64,000 nucleotides of DNA from Winogradskyella algicola (GTDB lineage: Bacteria; Bacteroidota; Bacteroidia; Flavobacteriales; Flavobacteriaceae). The stretch is taken from assembly GCF_005869935.1 (NCBI RefSeq), contig NZ_SZQF01000008.1:62001-126000 (forward strand). The letters are read 5' to 3'. A model generated the notes under the pieces. The model did not search any database. It was not told where the DNA came from and saw only the letters and a program-made list of their open reading frames with translations. The first letter of the stretch is position 1. Each line of letters begins with the position of its first letter. The translations under genes and the position numbers were made by a program. Shown piece by piece: positions 45,213 to 52,560 of the stretch.

Positions 45213-45920
45213 ATGATTAAACAAAAAGTTTATTTCACACTTTTTTTTACAATAACTTTAACAATCGCTTTTGCTCAAAAGCCAGTAAATCAATTCGATA
45301 AGGATGGGAAACGTCACGGTATGTGGACAAAGAACTACCATAAAACCAATCAAAAACGTTACGAAGGTCAGTTTGTTCATGGTAAAGAGGTAGATACTTT
45401 TAAATACTACACACTCTCTAAAGGTAAAAGTGTATTGAGTGCCACCAAAGTCTTTAATTTAAAAGATAGTTTATCTGATGTAAAATTCTTCACTTCTAAG
45501 GGGAAAGTTATAAGCGAAGGCAAAATGAACGGTAAGCGTTACATTGGTCAGTGGGTTTTTTTTCATAAAGATTCTTCCGCAAAAATGATTGTAGAACATT
45601 ACAACGATGAAGGCAAGCTGGAAGGCGTTAGAACGGTCTATTATAAAAATGGACTAGTAGCCGAAGAAACAAATTACAAGGATGGAAAATTAGAAGGTGA
45701 GTCTAAATGGTTTTCAGAAAATAAAATGCTTCTTCGCCAATCTGTATATAGAGAAGGTGAATTAAATGGTAAAACGATTAACTACGATTCCGATGGTAAT
45801 AAAACTTCTGAAGGCAATTACACCAACGATAAAAAGTCTGGTATTTGGTTTTATTATGAATCTGGAAAGCTTAAAAAAGAAATAGACCATACTAACAATA
45901 AGGTCATCAAAAAATATTAA
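45213..45920 (+). CDS. MORN-variant repeat protein (YwqK-like)
   Basis: 235 residues with a signal peptide (ending AFAQK). The body is made of MORN_2-type repeats such as HYNDEGKLEGVRTVYYKNGLVAEETNYKDGKL, each about 22-23 residues. Proteins of this type are often named toxin-antitoxin YwqK-family antitoxin, but a secreted version with no toxin gene nearby does not support that role. The function is unknown. The ATG is 67 bases from the divergent fasciclin gene start. Confidence 0.82.
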   Translation: MIKQKVYFTLFFTITLTIAFAQKPVNQFDKDGKRHGMWTKNYHKTNQKRYEGQFVHGKEVDTFKYYTLSKGKSVLSATKVFNLKDSLSDVKFFTSKGKVISEGKMNGKRYIGQWVFFHKDSSAKMIVEHYNDEGKLEGVRTVYYKNGLVAEETNYKDGKLEGESKWFSENKMLLRQSVYREGELNGKTINYDSDGNKTSEGNYTNDKKSGIWFYYESGKLKKEIDHTNNKVIKKY

Positions 45921-45988
45921 TAGCTTTAAGCTATAAATAACATAGTTTTTAGGAATAGCAGTCTACATTAGATTGCTATTTTTATTTG

Positions 45989-45996
45989 TAATTTTG
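45989..45996 (+). promoter_or_regulatory. -7 element, probable mnmA promoter
   Basis: TAATTTTG matches TAnnTTTG. It lies 220 bases upstream of the mnmA ATG, far more than elsewhere in the window. The intervening sequence contains a dispersed repeat unit and a second palindrome. Confidence 0.4.
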
Positions 45997-46057
45997 CCGA
46001 AGTTTTTCAGACGATATAGTAAGAGACTAAAATTAAGTTTATAATTTTAATTCATAA

Positions 46058-46103
46058 CGTCACTTCGAGTAAAATTCCATTTTAAGGAATTTTGTATCGA
46101 GAA
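46058..46103 (+). repeat. Dispersed palindromic repeat unit in the mnmA leader
   Basis: CGTCACTTCGAGT (46058-46070), arm AAAATTCC pairing with GGAATTTT, and TATCGAGAA (46095-46103). The arm differs in sequence from all other units but keeps perfect complementarity. Confidence 0.8.
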
Positions 46104-46190
46104 GTTTTTGAACTAAAGAAGGTTCTTGATATAATTCCGATTCCCAGATTTACTCTAATTGAAATATGAATAAATAAGTTAATTAAAGAG

Positions 46191-46209
46191 ATTCCTGCTT
46201 AGGCAGGAA
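46191..46209 (-). repeat. ATTCCTGC-type palindrome directly before mnmA
   Basis: TTCCTGC (46192-46198) and GCAGGAA (46203-46209). It is the reverse-orientation relative of the repeat at 37754. Its right arm gives AGGA, 7 bases before the mnmA ATG, and so may serve as a Shine-Dalgarno sequence. Confidence 0.7.
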
Positions 46210-46215
46210 GGTGAT

Positions 46216-47403
46216 ATGAAAAGAGTAATAGTAGGACTTTCAGGTGGTGTAGACTCTAGCGTTGCAGCTTATATTTTAAAAGAGCAAGGCTACGAAGTTA
46301 TTGGCTTGTTTATGAAAAACTGGCACGATGATTCTGTAACCATTTCAGATGAATGTCCTTGGTTAGAAGACAGCAACGATGCTATGTTGGTAGCCGATAA
46401 ATTAGGTATTCCTTTTCAAACGGTAGATTTAAGCGTACAGTACAAAGAGCGTATTGTAGACTATATGTTTAACGAATACGAAAAAGGACGCACACCAAAT
46501 CCTGATGTGTTGTGTAATCGCGAAATTAAGTTCGATGTTTTTATGGACATTGCTATGGACTTGGGGGCAGATTATGTGGCTACAGGACATTATTGTCGTA
46601 AATCTACAATCGAAAAAGATGATAAAGAAATTCATCAGCTTTTAGCCGGAAAAGATAACAATAAAGACCAGTCTTACTTTTTGTGTCAGTTGTCGCAAGA
46701 TCAACTGGCAAAAGCGTTATTCCCAATTGGTGAATTAACCAAGCCAGAGGTTAGGGAAATAGCCAAAGCTCAAGATTTAATAACTGCCGAGAAAAAGGAT
46801 TCTCAAGGCTTATGTTTTATTGGTAAAGTAAGGCTTCCAGACTTTTTACAACAACAATTAAAGCCAAAAGAAGGAGTTATTGTTGAGGTAGAAGATTCCC
46901 TTGAAGTTTATAACCAAAAGCAACCAGAGTTTACTTCAAAAGAAGGTGAATTGGCATATTTAGCCAAAAAGCCAGAGTACGCCTTATCTGATGGAAAAGT
47001 TGTTGGCAAGCATCAAGGTGCACATTATTTTACCAAAGGGCAGCGAAAAGGTTTAGCAGTTGGTGGTACCAAAGAGCCATTATTTGTCATTGAAACTGAC
47101 GTTGAAGAAAACGTGATTTACACTGGTCAAGGAAAGAATCATCCTGGCTTACTTCGTAATGTGTTATTTGTGTCTAATGACGAATTGCATTGGATTCGGG
47201 AAGATTTAGCCCTAAACGATGACGAAACTATGGATGTGATGGCAAGAATACGTTACAGACAACCTTTAGAAAAGGCAACACTTCATAAAGTCGCTTCAGG
47301 ATTGTATGTGGAATTCGAGAATAAACAATCTGCAATTACCGAAGGTCAATTTGTGGCTTGGTACAACAATGATGAATTGTTAGGCTCTGGTGTGATTTCT
47401 TAA
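46216..47403 (+). CDS. mnmA: tRNA-uridine 2-sulfurtransferase MnmA
   Basis: MnmA thiolates U34 of Lys, Glu and Gln tRNAs. The 395-residue protein has the P-loop [16 protein letters not shown] at the N-terminus, catalytic cysteines in [11 protein letters not shown] and [11 protein letters not shown], and the substrate-binding TGHYCRK segment. Residues from about 310 form the C-terminal beta-barrel. Length is normal for the Bacteroidota form. An AGGA-like sequence from a palindromic repeat lies 7 bases before the ATG. Confidence 0.97.
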   Translation: MKRVIVGLSGGVDSSVAAYILKEQGYEVIGLFMKNWHDDSVTISDECPWLEDSNDAMLVADKLGIPFQTVDLSVQYKERIVDYMFNEYEKGRTPNPDVLCNREIKFDVFMDIAMDLGADYVATGHYCRKSTIEKDDKEIHQLLAGKDNNKDQSYFLCQLSQDQLAKALFPIGELTKPEVREIAKAQDLITAEKKDSQGLCFIGKVRLPDFLQQQLKPKEGVIVEVEDSLEVYNQKQPEFTSKEGELAYLAKKPEYALSDGKVVGKHQGAHYFTKGQRKGLAVGGTKEPLFVIETDVEENVIYTGQGKNHPGLLRNVLFVSNDELHWIREDLALNDDETMDVMARIRYRQPLEKATLHKVASGLYVEFENKQSAITEGQFVAWYNNDELLGSGVIS

Positions 47404-47413
47404 TAAAATATAA

Positions 47414-47764
47414 CGTCACTTCGAGTGATTCTGAGGTACGAAGAATTGTATCGAGAAGTCTTTTTACCTGAACATTTCTCGATATTTCTGCTGAGCTTGT
47501 TGAAGTAAAGCAGGAAATTGAAGATTCAACGTAGTTAATCTCACTTAAATAAATTGTGTTGAATCGTCACTTCGAGTGATTCTGAAGTTTGAAGAATTAA
47601 GGATTGTATCGAGAAGTTTTGTTGGATAAAATAATTCTCGATACGATTTGCTCGCAAACTCGCAAATCACTCGAACTGACGGCTAAAGTTTTATTTTAAG
47701 TGTTACGTCAGTTCGAGTGTTTTAAATCGATTGTAATGAGATTAAAAATGTATCGAGAATCTTA
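47414..47764. repeat. Cluster of dispersed palindromic repeat units
   Basis: This stretch carries no gene. It holds a forward unit (boxes 47414 and 47449), a degenerate reverse half (TTCTCGATA 47476), a forward/reverse pair (CGTCACTTCGAGTG 47565, TATCGAGAA 47607, TTCTCGATA 47635, CACTCGAACTGACG 47668) and a forward unit with the long arm (CGTCAGTTCGAGTG 47706 to TATCGAGAA about 47751). The units sit between mnmA and the first GIY-YIG element. Confidence 0.85.
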
Positions 47765-47812
47765 GTTTGTTTTAGATTTTGAATTAAGTTCAGAATGGCA
47801 AGTTTTTATATT

Positions 47813-48217
47813 CGTCACTTCGAGTGATCCCGAAGTATGAAGGATTATATCGAGAAGTTTTATATTTATAAAATGAAACAATCTTATGTTTACATTCTAA
47901 AATGTTCTGATGATTCTTATTATACAGGAATCACTTCTAATCTTCAAAAACGAATTAATGAACACAAAATAGGTTTGCATAAAGATAGTTATACTAACAG
48001 TCGTCGGCCTCTTAAAATGGTATTTTATGCAGAGTTCACAGACATTAACTTAGCAATTAAAACTGAGAAACAAATTAAGAATTGGTCTAGAGCTAAAAAA
48101 GAAGCTCTAATTAATGGCGAATTTGATAAACTACCTAATCTAGCAAAGAAGAATTTTAACTCCTGATGTGTTCTCGATACGATTTGCTCGCACACTCACA
48201 AATCACTCGAACTGACG
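47813..48217 (+). mobile_element. GIY-YIG-carrying palindromic element, complete copy
   Basis: Left end: CGTCACTTCGAGTG (47813-47826), arm ATCC...GGAT, TATCGAGAAG (47848-47857). Then 15 bases with TATATTTATAAA and the GIY-YIG gene. Right end, inverted: TTCTCGATA (48171-48179, 4 bases after the stop), arm ATTTG...CAAAT, CACTCGAACTGACG (48204-48217). Gene-less inverted pairs such as 54089-54197 have the same ends with an 18-base centre, so this looks like the autonomous form. No target-site duplication was resolved because neighbouring repeats obscure the edges. Confidence 0.55.
47873..48166 (+). CDS. GIY-YIG nuclease family protein (element-borne, copy 1)
   Basis: 97 residues, a single GIY-YIG domain. 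The motif pair is YVYILK (residues 5-10) and YYTGIT (16-21); the catalytic arginine lies in KRINEH, and the metal-binding glutamate in IKTEKQIKNW. It belongs to the small stand-alone group (UPF0213/YhbQ-like). It is 89/97 identical to the gene at 54329. The ATG at 47873 was chosen because the two copies align from there and share TATATTTATAAAATGAA across the start; an upstream in-frame extension would run through the repeat. Repeat boxes flank it at fixed distances, which suggests that the nuclease acts on the repeat. Confidence 0.9.
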   Translation: MKQSYVYILKCSDDSYYTGITSNLQKRINEHKIGLHKDSYTNSRRPLKMVFYAEFTDINLAIKTEKQIKNWSRAKKEALINGEFDKLPNLAKKNFNS

Positions 48218-48241
48218 GCTAAAGTTTTATTTTAAGTGTTA

Positions 48242-48392
48242 CGTCAGTTCGAGTATTTTTAATCGATTGCAATGAGATTAAAAATGTATCGAGAACTAAT
48301 AGTAGTTAAATTATTATTCTCAATGGTTGTGCTGAGCTTATCGAAGTACAAATTTCACGAATAGAAATGAGTGAAATTCACTCGAATTGACG
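48242..48392. repeat. Dispersed palindromic repeat units downstream of GIY-YIG copy 1
   Basis: A forward unit (CGTCAGTTCGAGT 48242, long arm TTTTTAATC...GATTAAAAA, TATCGAGAA) and a degenerate reverse half ending in CACTCGAATTGACG (48379-48392). It fills the gap before the flavin oxidoreductase gene. Confidence 0.8.
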
Positions 48393-48411
48393 AATTTTAT
48401 CAAAACAATTC

Positions 48412-48441
48412 ATTGTCATGCTGAACTTGATTCAGCATCTT
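48412..48441 (+). repeat. TGTCATGCTGAA-type palindromic repeat
   Basis: ATTGTCATGCTGAACTTGAT then TCAGCATCT: an inverted repeat GATGCTGAA / TTCAGCATC type, related in layout to the repeats at 19801 and 63683. It ends about 35 bases before the gene at 48476 and may supply the TTG of a promoter whose -7 is TAACTTTA (48448-48455, one mismatch). Confidence 0.65.
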
Positions 48442-48475
48442 TTTGCATAACTTTACCCTATAAATTTTAAAATTC

Positions 48476-49417
48476 ATGGCAAACAGAATCACAGAATTAT
48501 TCAATATACAATACCCAATCGTACAAGCAGGCATGATCTGGAATAGCGGTTGGAGACTCGCGTCAGCAGCAAGTAATGCAGGCATTTTAGGCTTAATAGG
48601 CGCAGGCTCAATGTATCCAGATGTGTTGCGCGAGCATATTCAAAAATGCAAAGCTGCAACGGATAAACCTTTTGGAGTGAATGTGCCGATGCTATACCCA
48701 AACATTGAAGAGATTATGGATATCATTGTTGAAGAAGGAGTAAAGATTGTATTCACCTCTGCCGGAAATCCGAAAACATGGACCAGTTGGTTACAAGAGC
48801 GAGGCATTACTGTGGTGCATGTGGTGAGTAGTGTAAAGTTTGCGCTCAAAGCCCAAGACGCAGGTGTGGATGCTGTTGTGGCTGAAGGTTTTGAAGCAGG
48901 AGGACACAATGGTAGAGACGAAACTACCACGCTCACTTTAATCCCAATGGTAAAAGAACAATTGCAAATTCCATTAATTGCTGCAGGTGGTATCGCCACC
49001 GGAAAAGCCATGTTAGCCTGTATGGTTTTGGGAGCTGATGGAGTACAGGTTGGCAGCCGTTTTGTGGCGAGTGAAGAATCCTCAGCGCACCAAGCTTTTA
49101 AACAAGTAGTGGTGGATGCTAAAGAAGGAGATACACAATTGACCTTAAAAGAACTAGCACCAGTGCGTCTCATTAAAAATAAGTTTTACAATGAGGTGCA
49201 AGAACTTTATAAAACCGCACCAACACCAGAGCAGCTTAAAGAACTACTTGGACGCGCCAGAGCCAAACGAGGTATGTTTGAAGGTGACTTGGATGATGGC
49301 GAACTCGAAATTGGTCAAATCGCAGGTCTTATCCACGACATTAAACCCGTTACAGACATTGTAAATGAAATGGTAAAAGAGTTTGAGGAAGCCAAACAAA
49401 ATATTATAGCACTTTGA
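48476..49417 (+). CDS. NAD(P)H-dependent flavin oxidoreductase (nitronate monooxygenase-like)
   Basis: 313 residues forming a TIM barrel that binds FMN. Motifs: NIQYPIVQAGM at the N-terminus, GVNVPM, VAEGFEAGGHNG (phosphate/substrate loop) and IAAGGIATGKAMLACMVLGADGVQVGSRF. The GGHxG histidine is the proposed catalytic base of nitronate monooxygenases; enoyl-ACP reductase FabK shares the fold, so the exact substrate is uncertain. The ATG at 48476 follows a repeat-filled gap. The metal-module genes start 21 bases downstream. Confidence 0.9.
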   Translation: MANRITELFNIQYPIVQAGMIWNSGWRLASAASNAGILGLIGAGSMYPDVLREHIQKCKAATDKPFGVNVPMLYPNIEEIMDIIVEEGVKIVFTSAGNPKTWTSWLQERGITVVHVVSSVKFALKAQDAGVDAVVAEGFEAGGHNGRDETTTLTLIPMVKEQLQIPLIAAGGIATGKAMLACMVLGADGVQVGSRFVASEESSAHQAFKQVVVDAKEGDTQLTLKELAPVRLIKNKFYNEVQELYKTAPTPEQLKELLGRARAKRGMFEGDLDDGELEIGQIAGLIHDIKPVTDIVNEMVKEFEEAKQNIIAL

Positions 49418-49438
49418 TAATTCATAACAACTATAGCA

Positions 49439-50644
49439 ATGAAACTTAATAAAACAAAACTAACAGCGTTAATAACTAGTAAACTTTTCAAGCCTTTTTA
49501 TTTTTTGGCTGCGCTTGTCTTATTCTGCAGTCATGATTTGTATATAAAATTAGAAACCTATTTTTTAGAGCCGAATCAAGAAGCGGTTTTAAACCTATAT
49601 AACGGTACTTTTGAGAAAAGTGACAATACTATTGCTCGCGATCGAATGTTGGATGCGTCCATAGTTTCGCATGGAAATCGAGTACCTATTGATCCAGAGC
49701 AATGGCAAGACCAAGATAGTACGATTACAAAATTAACCTTTAATACAGGTGATGCAGGAACTTATGTAGCAGGTGTTTCTACTAAAGCCAGAAATATTGA
49801 ACTTACAGCAGAGAAATTCAATAAATATCTTAAAAGCGATGGTGTTTTGGATATGCTCAAACAACGTACTGCGGATAGCTTGTTAGACCAAGATGTGGTT
49901 GAGAATTACCAAAAGCACGTTAAGGCTATTTATCAAGTCGGTGATGTAAAGACTGATGATTGGAAAACAGTTTTGGGTTATCCTATTGAGTTTGTTCCCA
50001 TGGCAAACCCTTATGAGAAACACACAGGTGAGCAACTCGATGTTCAATTGCTGTTGGATGGAAAGCCTTTAGCCAATCAACTTGTTTTTGTAGACGCTGT
50101 TAAAGGTGCTCACGCGCATTCTCACGATGAAAATACTCACAAACATAGTCAAGAGGATAAAACCCATTCACATGAACACTCACATGATGATGGCGACCAC
50201 AGCCACGAGCATAGTTCTAGTACAAGTGAAGCCCACAGTCATGAGCATAAACACGATGGTGAAGTTCATTCACATAAACATGCACATGATACTAATGAAC
50301 ATAAGCATTCGCATAATGCCGAAGAAGAAAAGCCACATTCCCATACCAGTGGACAGCAATTACGCACTAATGACAAAGGTATTGTTACCGTAGATTTACC
50401 AGAAGATGGCATTTACTACCTTAGAACTATTCATATGACTAGAGTTGCAGACAGCGATGAATTAACACATCGGTCTAAATGGGCAACTTTAACTTTTGAG
50501 GTAAGCCATGCACATAATGCTGATACACATACACACAACCATGACCACGATCATGAAGACGGCATCCCAATTTGGATGTTCATTTTAGGCAGTGTAGCGT
50601 TCATTGGTGTGTTATTTTTCATCTTTAGAAAAAAGGACAGCTAA
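49439..50644 (+). CDS. Histidine-rich DUF4198-like membrane-anchored protein
   Basis: 401 residues. An N-terminal hydrophobic segment (FYFLAALVLFCSHDLYIKL) is followed by a DUF4198/NikM-like Ig-type domain (about 40-220 and 305-355) and a C-terminal transmembrane helix (about 378-396) with a basic RKKDS tail. Between about 224 and 303 there are 25 histidines arranged as HSH, HEH and HKH, and a second cluster of seven near 356-373. These probably bind Ni, Co or Zn. It overlaps the HupE gene by one base, so the two work together in metal handling. The His-rich insert is nucleotide-repetitive and may vary in length. Confidence 0.82.
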   Translation: MKLNKTKLTALITSKLFKPFYFLAALVLFCSHDLYIKLETYFLEPNQEAVLNLYNGTFEKSDNTIARDRMLDASIVSHGNRVPIDPEQWQDQDSTITKLTFNTGDAGTYVAGVSTKARNIELTAEKFNKYLKSDGVLDMLKQRTADSLLDQDVVENYQKHVKAIYQVGDVKTDDWKTVLGYPIEFVPMANPYEKHTGEQLDVQLLLDGKPLANQLVFVDAVKGAHAHSHDENTHKHSQEDKTHSHEHSHDDGDHSHEHSSSTSEAHSHEHKHDGEVHSHKHAHDTNEHKHSHNAEEEKPHSHTSGQQLRTNDKGIVTVDLPEDGIYYLRTIHMTRVADSDELTHRSKWATLTFEVSHAHNADTHTHNHDHDHEDGIPIWMFILGSVAFIGVLFFIFRKKDS

Positions 50645-51324
50645 TGGTTTTGAGCTTAAGGCGGCTTTTACCGCTATTAGTAGTGTTGCTTCCACTTTTT
50701 GGATTTGCACATGGTGTTACAAACGCAGATCAAGAGCTTTTGCGCAATGGTGGTTTATGGGCATATATTCAAGTAGGAGCAACGCATATGCTTACCGGTT
50801 ACGATCACCTGCTTTTTTTGGCTGGTGTGGTATTTTATCTAAGTAGCTTTAAAGACATTCTAAAATTTATAACAGTATTTACAATTGGCCATTGTATCAC
50901 TCTAATAGGAGCTACGTATTCTGGTATTACGGCAAATGAACACTTAGTAGATGCTGTTATTGCTTTAAGTGTTTTGTATAAGGGATTTGAAAACTTAGGT
51001 GGCTTTCAAAAACTGAAATTAAAAGTACCAAACCTACTGCTTATGGTAGGTCTTTTTGGACTGATTCATGGTTTTGGCTTATCAACCCGATTACAATCTT
51101 TTGAAATTGGTGAAGAACAGGTGTTGGCAAAAATTTTGTGTTTTAACTTAGGAGTAGAAATTGGTCAGGTATTAGCTTTAATACCAATTGTGTTTATCAT
51201 TACACAGTCTCGAAAACGCAAACAGTTCCCTGCGTTTTATAAAGCTGTCAATTGGTACTTGGTATTGGCAGGAATAGCGCTGTTTATATACCAACTTTTT
51301 GGTTATTTTAATGGACATGGGTAA
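50644..51324 (+). CDS. HupE/UreJ-like membrane protein, second group
   Basis: 226 residues with about seven hydrophobic helices. Family motifs are present: THMLTGYDHLLFLAGVVFYL, FTIGHCITLIG and LFGLIHGFGLS, whose histidines and Asp line a metal path. HupE/UreJ proteins are linked to nickel or cobalt uptake for hydrogenase and urease, but neither enzyme is in this window. It is translationally coupled to the histidine-rich protein (TAATG) and overlaps the next small membrane gene. Confidence 0.88.
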   Translation: MVLSLRRLLPLLVVLLPLFGFAHGVTNADQELLRNGGLWAYIQVGATHMLTGYDHLLFLAGVVFYLSSFKDILKFITVFTIGHCITLIGATYSGITANEHLVDAVIALSVLYKGFENLGGFQKLKLKVPNLLLMVGLFGLIHGFGLSTRLQSFEIGEEQVLAKILCFNLGVEIGQVLALIPIVFIITQSRKRKQFPAFYKAVNWYLVLAGIALFIYQLFGYFNGHG

Positions 51325-51808
51325 ATTATTAGGCAAATTTGACTTTGTTTTAATACTATTACAATGCTTTGGATTACAGTTTGTATTTACAGGAATATAC
51401 AGGTTGTATGTGGCCTACAATGCCGAAGAATGGGATGCTCTTTTAGGTAAATCCACTAATACTTATCAAACCATAACAGAAGCACGTTTGGGTGAGTTTC
51501 TAGCCAATCATTTATATAGCAAGATTCTGATTGCGCTTGTGTTTATAATTTTAGTTCTGCTTTTAAATAGAAAGTACAAAGTTGGTATCATAAATAATTT
51601 AGTCATCTTAATATTGACATTGATTTTTACACGTACCTTGTTTTTTGTGTCACCTTATTTAACTTGGAAGATAGAATATTTCAGCCAACTACTTGGTGAA
51701 AGTACTAAGTCTACTTTTTTAATTAGTGGCCTCTTTTTTTTAATTTTAGGTTTTGCTGTAATATGGAAATCTCTCGTTTTAAACGTAACAAGTAGACAGA
51801 ATACATAA
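51311..51808 (+). CDS. Hypothetical membrane protein of the metal module
   Basis: 165 residues from the ATG at 51311, which overlaps the HupE end by 14 bases. Four hydrophobic helices are seen (FDFVLILLQCFGLQFVFTGIY, LIALVFIILVLLLN, INNLVILILTLIFTR and FLISGLFFLILGFAVI). No domain is recognised. An upstream TTG at 51299 would extend it by four residues and is less likely. Being in the same operon as DUF4198-like and HupE genes, it may be a third component of that metal system. Confidence 0.75.
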   Translation: MDMGKLLGKFDFVLILLQCFGLQFVFTGIYRLYVAYNAEEWDALLGKSTNTYQTITEARLGEFLANHLYSKILIALVFIILVLLLNRKYKVGIINNLVILILTLIFTRTLFFVSPYLTWKIEYFSQLLGESTKSTFLISGLFFLILGFAVIWKSLVLNVTSRQNT

Positions 51809-51824
51809 TAAAATTAAATTGAAA

Positions 51825-51844
51825 AATACGTAACGTTACGTATT
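51825..51844. promoter_or_regulatory. Perfect 20-bp palindrome, operator-like
   Basis: AATACGTAACGTTACGTATT is its own reverse complement. It stands between the metal module and the gene at 51941, with no T-run, so it is more like a dimeric regulator site than a terminator. A tandem TTGACTTG / TTGACTT follows at 51843. Confidence 0.5.
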
Positions 51845-51940
51845 GACTTGTTGACTTAAAACAACGAACTTCGCTTATCGGTGGATATAAATCATTGAAA
51901 GAAACTTAATAAATCAACTGAACTCATTAAAAAAAATCAA

Positions 51941-52462
51941 TTGAGATACGAAATACCTTTTGACTTAGAACTTTATTATCTGCAAACCAAAATAACATTT
52001 CCTTATGTTTTCTCTGATTCTTATAGGAAAAGTAAAGAGGCACTATTTTGGTTTATAATTTTTATATGCTTAGGTATTTTCATAATTATTGGAAAAGGTA
52101 ATTTAGGTTTTTTATTCCTTGCTTTCTCTCTTTTTTCATTCTACAATTTTTACACTTATAATAAGAAGTATCATAATTTAAAAAACGACTATATGAGTCG
52201 TATAAAGGCATTAATAGATAAAGAAAATGAAATTCCAAAATACGGCATTTTTGAATTTAACAAGGACTGTTTAGTTTTTACTGATGACTTTTCCGAAACC
52301 AAAACTGAATGGAATGATTTCCAAGAATATAAAATCGTAAAATCAAATTTGCTTTTAATGAGAAACAAAGAACAAGGTGATATTGTGGTTATTGGAAAAT
52401 CAGAGATTGGAGAAATAGAGTTTAAAAATGTAATATCATTTGTGAAAGAAAAAATTAAATAA
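51941..52462 (+). CDS. Hypothetical membrane protein, YcxB-like tail, probable TTG start
   Basis: 173 residues. Two adjacent transmembrane helices (about 34-51 and 55-70) are followed by a soluble domain (about 100-173) with GIFEFNKDCLVFTDDFSETKTEWNDFQEYKI, like the YcxB-like C-terminal domain of small membrane proteins. The frame opens with TTG at 51941; the next in-frame ATG is 86 codons later and would lose both helices, so TTG (or an unseen upstream start) is used. It is isolated by spacers on both sides; the downstream spacer has CTTGCTAGCGCTCGTTTGTA, so it may be a recently acquired cassette. Confidence 0.65.
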   Translation: MRYEIPFDLELYYLQTKITFPYVFSDSYRKSKEALFWFIIFICLGIFIIIGKGNLGFLFLAFSLFSFYNFYTYNKKYHNLKNDYMSRIKALIDKENEIPKYGIFEFNKDCLVFTDDFSETKTEWNDFQEYKIVKSNLLLMRNKEQGDIVVIGKSEIGEIEFKNVISFVKEKIK

Positions 52463-52548
52463 AAACCCTTGCTAGCGCTCGTTTGTAACTAGTTATTTAA
52501 TTTCTATTCGAGTAAAAAATAAACTCTAAAACCTAAACCCAAAACCAC

Positions 52549-52556
52549 TACCTTCG
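52549..52556 (+). promoter_or_regulatory. Possible -7 element adjacent to the MATE gene start
   Basis: TACCTTCG differs from TAnnTTTG at one base. It ends 4 bases before the ATG at 52561, similar to the guaA arrangement, and predicts a near-leaderless transcript. Confidence 0.35.
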
Positions 52557-52560
52557 CGGC

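Noticed and set aside
45213..45920. Antitoxin of a toxin-antitoxin pair (YwqK name)
   Set aside because: The protein has a signal peptide and no toxin gene nearby; the MORN repeats alone do not show that role.
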